Below, piece after piece: positions 60,563 to 64,000 of a stretch of 64,000 nucleotides of DNA (positions are counted from its first letter, which is position 1; each line of letters starts with the position of its first letter). Source of the DNA: Sphagnum compactum. Taxonomy: Eukaryota > Bryophyta > Sphagnopsida > Sphagnales. The position numbers and the translations under genes are program-made. The stretch covers positions 14,787,495 through 14,851,494 of the forward strand of contig OZ234502.1 in assembly GCA_965153455.1 (NCBI GenBank), in the 5' to 3' direction. Below the pieces are notes generated by a model that worked only from the letters and a program-made list of their open reading frames with translations, was not told the origin of the DNA and ran no database searches.

Positions 60563-61994
60563 TTAGCCATGAATAAGTGCGAAAGTGAGAAACGCGGCCC
60601 ATGGACTAGGGAGTGTGGAGTACATTTCAAAAAGCACTTGAAAAAATTCGCTAGTGTATTTCGAATTTAGAAGGCACAAAGGCACTTCATATCCATCATA
60701 TGCCTCCCCCAAAGAGGACGGGTATTGTGCCCATTGATTAAGAGTGTGAAGGATCTTATTGGATGGCGCCCTCTTAAGTGCCATGAATGCACTTTCATTT
60801 AATGCCAATTCCCATTCCAACCAAAACGATACCCAAAAACAAATACAAAGTAGGTGGATAAATAGTCACGGTGTTTTTTGTGATGAAATTTACCAACTTG
60901 GTCAGTTTGTTTTTCAGAACAAGAAAAAACACCCCAAAAATTGTGATTATCAGGGACTTTTTCACCATTTCTGGAAATAAGAATAATTAGATTAGCCACA
61001 TCTAGACCTAGGCACTTCCTCCATCACCATTTGTAACAGCACTTTTGTAAAAATGCTCCAGCCCACCTATGACCATTCAATGCTAATTAATGCTGGGGAT
61101 CCTGGCCAATGGATGTACTCAAGGAATTTGAGAAAAAAACCCGAATTCGTGAGGTTCGAGAAGGAACATTAATCCAATGAATGAAGCTCGAGGATGAAGA
61201 TCAACTTGGATGAAAGGAGCCATTGTAAGCGAAACCTAGACCCAAATCATAGAGGTAAAGTAACTACATGAAAGACGGGAGTTGAGGGTGGGATGATCAT
61301 TAGGGACATCATAAAATTTCCGTCCTCTTTTGCCAAAGACTCAGGCAGCTCTGACAGAATGTTTGAGGTAATTAATCATCAGGTGGACATTTTGACCAAT
61401 GTAGGGTTTGTCAATTTATCAAGCTGTGCATGATCCTTACTGCTCCCTGAGCTGAGCCATGTATAACTTGTGAAGGTTTTGTTCACATTTGATGTGAATG
61501 ATCACCTGCCATCTATATGCTGATTACTTGATTCTGCTGCGCCTAATTGAGATCCCGTGTTTCCTTTCTCAGTTTTGTGTTGTACCCAAAGTGGTGATCA
61601 TCAAGGAAAAAATTAGCAAAATTTGGCTATACACCAGATATGTAAGAATTTTTTTTTAAAAGGATCCTTCTATGTTTTTGGCTCCTTACTGAAACATATC
61701 ATTAAAATCTGGAGATTTGGAAAAAAAATTCATCAAAATCAAATGAAGAACTCACCAATTGAAGGAAGTATTACTTTTTATGGCATGACAATTCAACAGT
61801 CATTAGTGAATTTGGGCCGTGTGTTCCATAAATTCCCTTGCATGGGTGAAATCATATTTTTCAAGTCACAATTTGGCAGAAATTTGGTGGAAGAATCCCT
61901 AGTGAAACCTATTTATTACAAGGTATCCGAGAGACCAAGCTTGTGCATCATTCCTTTTAAGGCAGCTGGTTCTATGAGAGGAAATGCCAACTTA

Positions 61995-62350
61995 GGCCCC
62001 CACTACACTAGGAGTCAGGGCTGAAAAAACTTGGGGCCAACTTTGAGCATTTTTGGGTTGCAAATTGGGCCCACATTACTAATAAATGTTAGAACATTGA
62101 CGTCAGGATATTAATAAATGCTGGAACATTGGCCCCAAGGGTCGCAACTTGGCCTCCCAAATTTGACCGTATCCTTTTTTCAGCCTTGGGCCCAATACAA
62201 GGCCATAAGGTTCAGCATTTATTAGTACTTAAAAGTTTTTTTCTGTTTCAGGCTTGACGCCTAGTGTAAAACCCTTGGGGCTGATCTCAACTTTTGCACC
62301 AATAGAAATGCTGGATTTGGGTTGAACATTGGCCCTGACTCCTTGACTCC
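61995..62350. mobile_element. MITE H, second copy, TTA target duplication
   Basis: 356 bp flanked by TTA (61992-61994, 62351-62353), starting GGCCCCCACTACACTAGGAG. It is collinear with the element at 43790-44168 over its whole length. The corresponding site in C (about 45075) is empty. The right terminus is degenerate (CCCTGACTCCTTGACTCC). Confidence 0.8.
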
Positions 62351-62613
62351 TTATTCCACACCAAGGGATTACCATAACAACCATGAATATAATATCTTTA
62401 CAACCCTCATCTAATTTAGCAAACATGTATCTTAAGTCTTTGGAAGATCTAAAACTAGACTAGTTAAAACCTAAACTTCTGATAAGCCAAGAATGGTTTT
62501 TTCTCATTAATTTAAATTGATGTTGCAACCAATAACATATATATTTCTCAAAAAAAATTGAACCATGTAGCGTGTGCTCATGGCTCGCTCTTTAAGGAAG
62601 TCCATTAGAGATA

Positions 62614-63315
62614 TTACATATAGTAAAGGAAGAGTGGTACCGACAATGAAGCCGCCCCTGAAGCCGGACGGACAGTCTACTTCGTGACCATGTGTGGATC
62701 ACGACACTCGGCTGCCTCTGACCTGGAACTCGAGTGTGAATATCGCGGCCGTGGAATTTCGGCTGTGGACGGATTGGATCGAGTTTGGGCAGGCAAAGGG
62801 GAAGCCTTTGGACTATAGACTATAGACAGCCCTACTTTTTTTTTGTTGGAAATTTTAATGAGGGGAGTGGGGGGGAAAAAAAAACTATGGACCTGTGGGC
62901 TACTTATTAGGAGTTTTTTTAATTAAAAAAATTGGGGGTGGGGAAGGGGGTGTATAACTTGGGGTTATTGATTTTATTTCTCAAAGTTGCAATAACCCGT
63001 GGTACCTATTCATTGAATTGAGGGGTGGGCCGGGGTCTTTTTGGGTGATTTTTTGGGGGTGTTTTTTTTTGTCCGGAGTCAGGCACCGCACAAGGCATTT
63101 AGGTGTAAGATCCCTCCCACTCTTAAGGCCTAAGCATAAGAATCCCTCCTCTTTTCCAAGTGGGAGAATATTCAAGGGGGGGATCGACGGGTTAAAGACC
63201 CGAAGTGAGAAATGCGAAGGATCGGGCGGGGGGGGGGGGGGGGGGGGGGTCGACGGGGTTGAACCAAACATTGTTGAAATAACACACCTGTGCATTATGC
63301 ACGGGGCACACACTA
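62614..63315. mobile_element. 702-bp GC-rich insertion specific to C'
   Basis: C reads ACTTTGCGGATATCTCTAAT without interruption (about 44675-44695). In C' the same sequence is split between GCGGA and TATCTC by this block. It is GC-rich at 62640-62820 (CGGACGGACAG, TCGCGGCCGTGG) and G-rich after 62930, with a run of 22 G at 63228-63249. No terminal repeats or ORF are recognised. The origin is unknown; organelle-derived or retroposed DNA was considered but cannot be shown. Confidence 0.6.
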
Positions 63316-63588
63316 GTCCGCAAAGTAAGGAAAACACAGTACCAGTACTCCTGTTTGGCCATAAAGAGGGTGAGATTTTTAAAAACATTGAAAAAACTTC
63401 AGTGGGCTAGGTATGGAAACTCAGATTTGCACAAAATTTGACGAATCTGAGTTTCACCCTGTCTTTTTTATGTTGAAGCCATGATTGGCTTCAACTAATC
63501 AATCACTGCTCTTGTTGTGTGTACTGTAGGTATTTTCGAACCTTGTGCATTTGATCTTGAGGTTCAGCGTTTTATGGCCAGGGCGAAT

Positions 63589-63801
63589 CCAGGGTGAATT
63601 GACCCCCACATGGGGATCATGGTAAAATCCCCAAAACTCATTTAAATGGCATATTAAGCCCCAAATATTATAGACTTGGACTCAGGGACCCTGGCTTAAT
63701 CTATGCAGATGATATTTATAAATATTCTAAAATTTATAAACAGTCTAAATGGGTTTTGGGGTTTTTACCATGATCCCAATGTGGGAGTCAATTCGCCCTG
63801 G
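63589..63801. mobile_element. MITE K2, C' copy
   Basis: Inverted counterpart of 44191-44402; CCAGGGTGAATTGACCCCCA at the left and AATTCGCCCTGG at the right, with ATCATGGTAAAA core. Confidence 0.7.
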
Positions 63802-63872
63802 CCACATTTTATACCCATATTTAATGAAATTTCATCACTTTGTAAATAACAATGTTCAGATGATGAAACCTT

Positions 63873-64000
63873 GCCAAACTTTATATAAAGAAGGCACCCA
63901 AGAAAGGGAGAGAAAAAGAAACAAGGGGCAAGGAGCAAGTCCAAGCAAGCAAACAGCCCAAAGAGGCGGGCCACTAGAGGAAAGGGAACCACTAAGAACC
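63873..64000 (+). other. Possible promoter at the window edge
   Basis: CTTTATATAAAGAAGG (63879-63894) is a good TATA-like motif followed by a purine-rich stretch, at a place where similarity to C ends. Whether a gene starts beyond 64000 cannot be seen. Confidence 0.25.

Larger units (their letters stand above)
59283..63860 (-). repeat. Module C', right copy of the inverted pair flanking arm 2
   Basis: Reverse-complement counterpart of 43740-47466. It joins arm 2 at 59283-59287 through TTGGACAAAAGCATG, and similarity to arm 1 stops there. It has its own insertions: MITE H at 61995-62350 and a 702-bp block at 62614-63315. No gene was recognised; the 133-codon plus ORF at 61623-62024 crosses a MITE boundary and is rejected. 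Confidence 0.8.

Noticed and set aside
61623-62024. 133-codon plus-strand ORF
   Set aside because: It runs from repeat sequence into MITE H and is broken in the C copy.
62981-63410. Pro-rich and Gly-rich ORFs of 130-135 codons
   Set aside because: Produced by the 22-G run and G-rich block; the opposite strands give equal-length ORFs, a sign of low complexity.

Overview
This is nuclear DNA of a land plant: AT-rich, gene-poor, full of decayed transposons. The evidence is one spliced plant gene with GT-AG introns (an SPX-domain protein), PIF/Harbinger-type MITEs with 3-bp TAA/TTA target duplications, CACTA elements with TCA target duplications, an LTR retrotransposon remnant with a 5-bp target duplication, and a short CCCTAAA-type interstitial telomere motif. 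I cannot place the lineage further. No tRNA, rRNA, CRISPR array, virus or bacterial gene was recognised.

The window is organised by nested inverted duplication. Arm 1 (+ orientation) runs from about 85 to 24350 and is interrupted at 3096-16702 by about 13.6 kb of foreign, TE-rich sequence. Arm 2 (about 47755-59287) is its inverted copy. Arm 2 is itself flanked by a second inverted pair, C (about 43740-47466, +) and C' (about 59283-63860, -). C/C' are older relatives of the first part of arms 1/2. MITEs present in some copies and absent from others order the events. The 24351-43740 spacer holds a lineage-specific small gene (30413-30826, -), broken RING-like and transposase-like ORFs, and a collapsed LTR retrotransposon sitting inside a 196-199 bp tandem repeat.

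The main gene pair is an SPX-domain gene in the two arms. Arm 2 carries an apparently intact three-exon copy (52647-54081, minus, 341 aa predicted) with a TATA box and a likely 5'UTR intron. In arm 1 the promoter and first exon are lost. They are replaced by an inverted partial copy of exons 3-2-1, followed head-to-head by a forward copy of exons 2-2-3 with a nonsense codon. That makes a gene-derived inverted repeat (19078-20287) with about 400-bp arms. If transcribed it would fold into a long hairpin matching the intact SPX gene, a plausible natural siRNA locus acting on phosphate signalling. This is the most interesting object in the window, but transcription is not shown by sequence.

The 3096-16702 insertion contains a 0.7-kb sequence that recurs at 25787, a decayed LTR of the same family as the younger one at 32099, a RING-like gene relic, a pseudogene of the small gene at 30413, and nested CACTA elements. 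Everything else is AT-rich intergenic sequence with minisatellites, short hairpins and no supportable gene.
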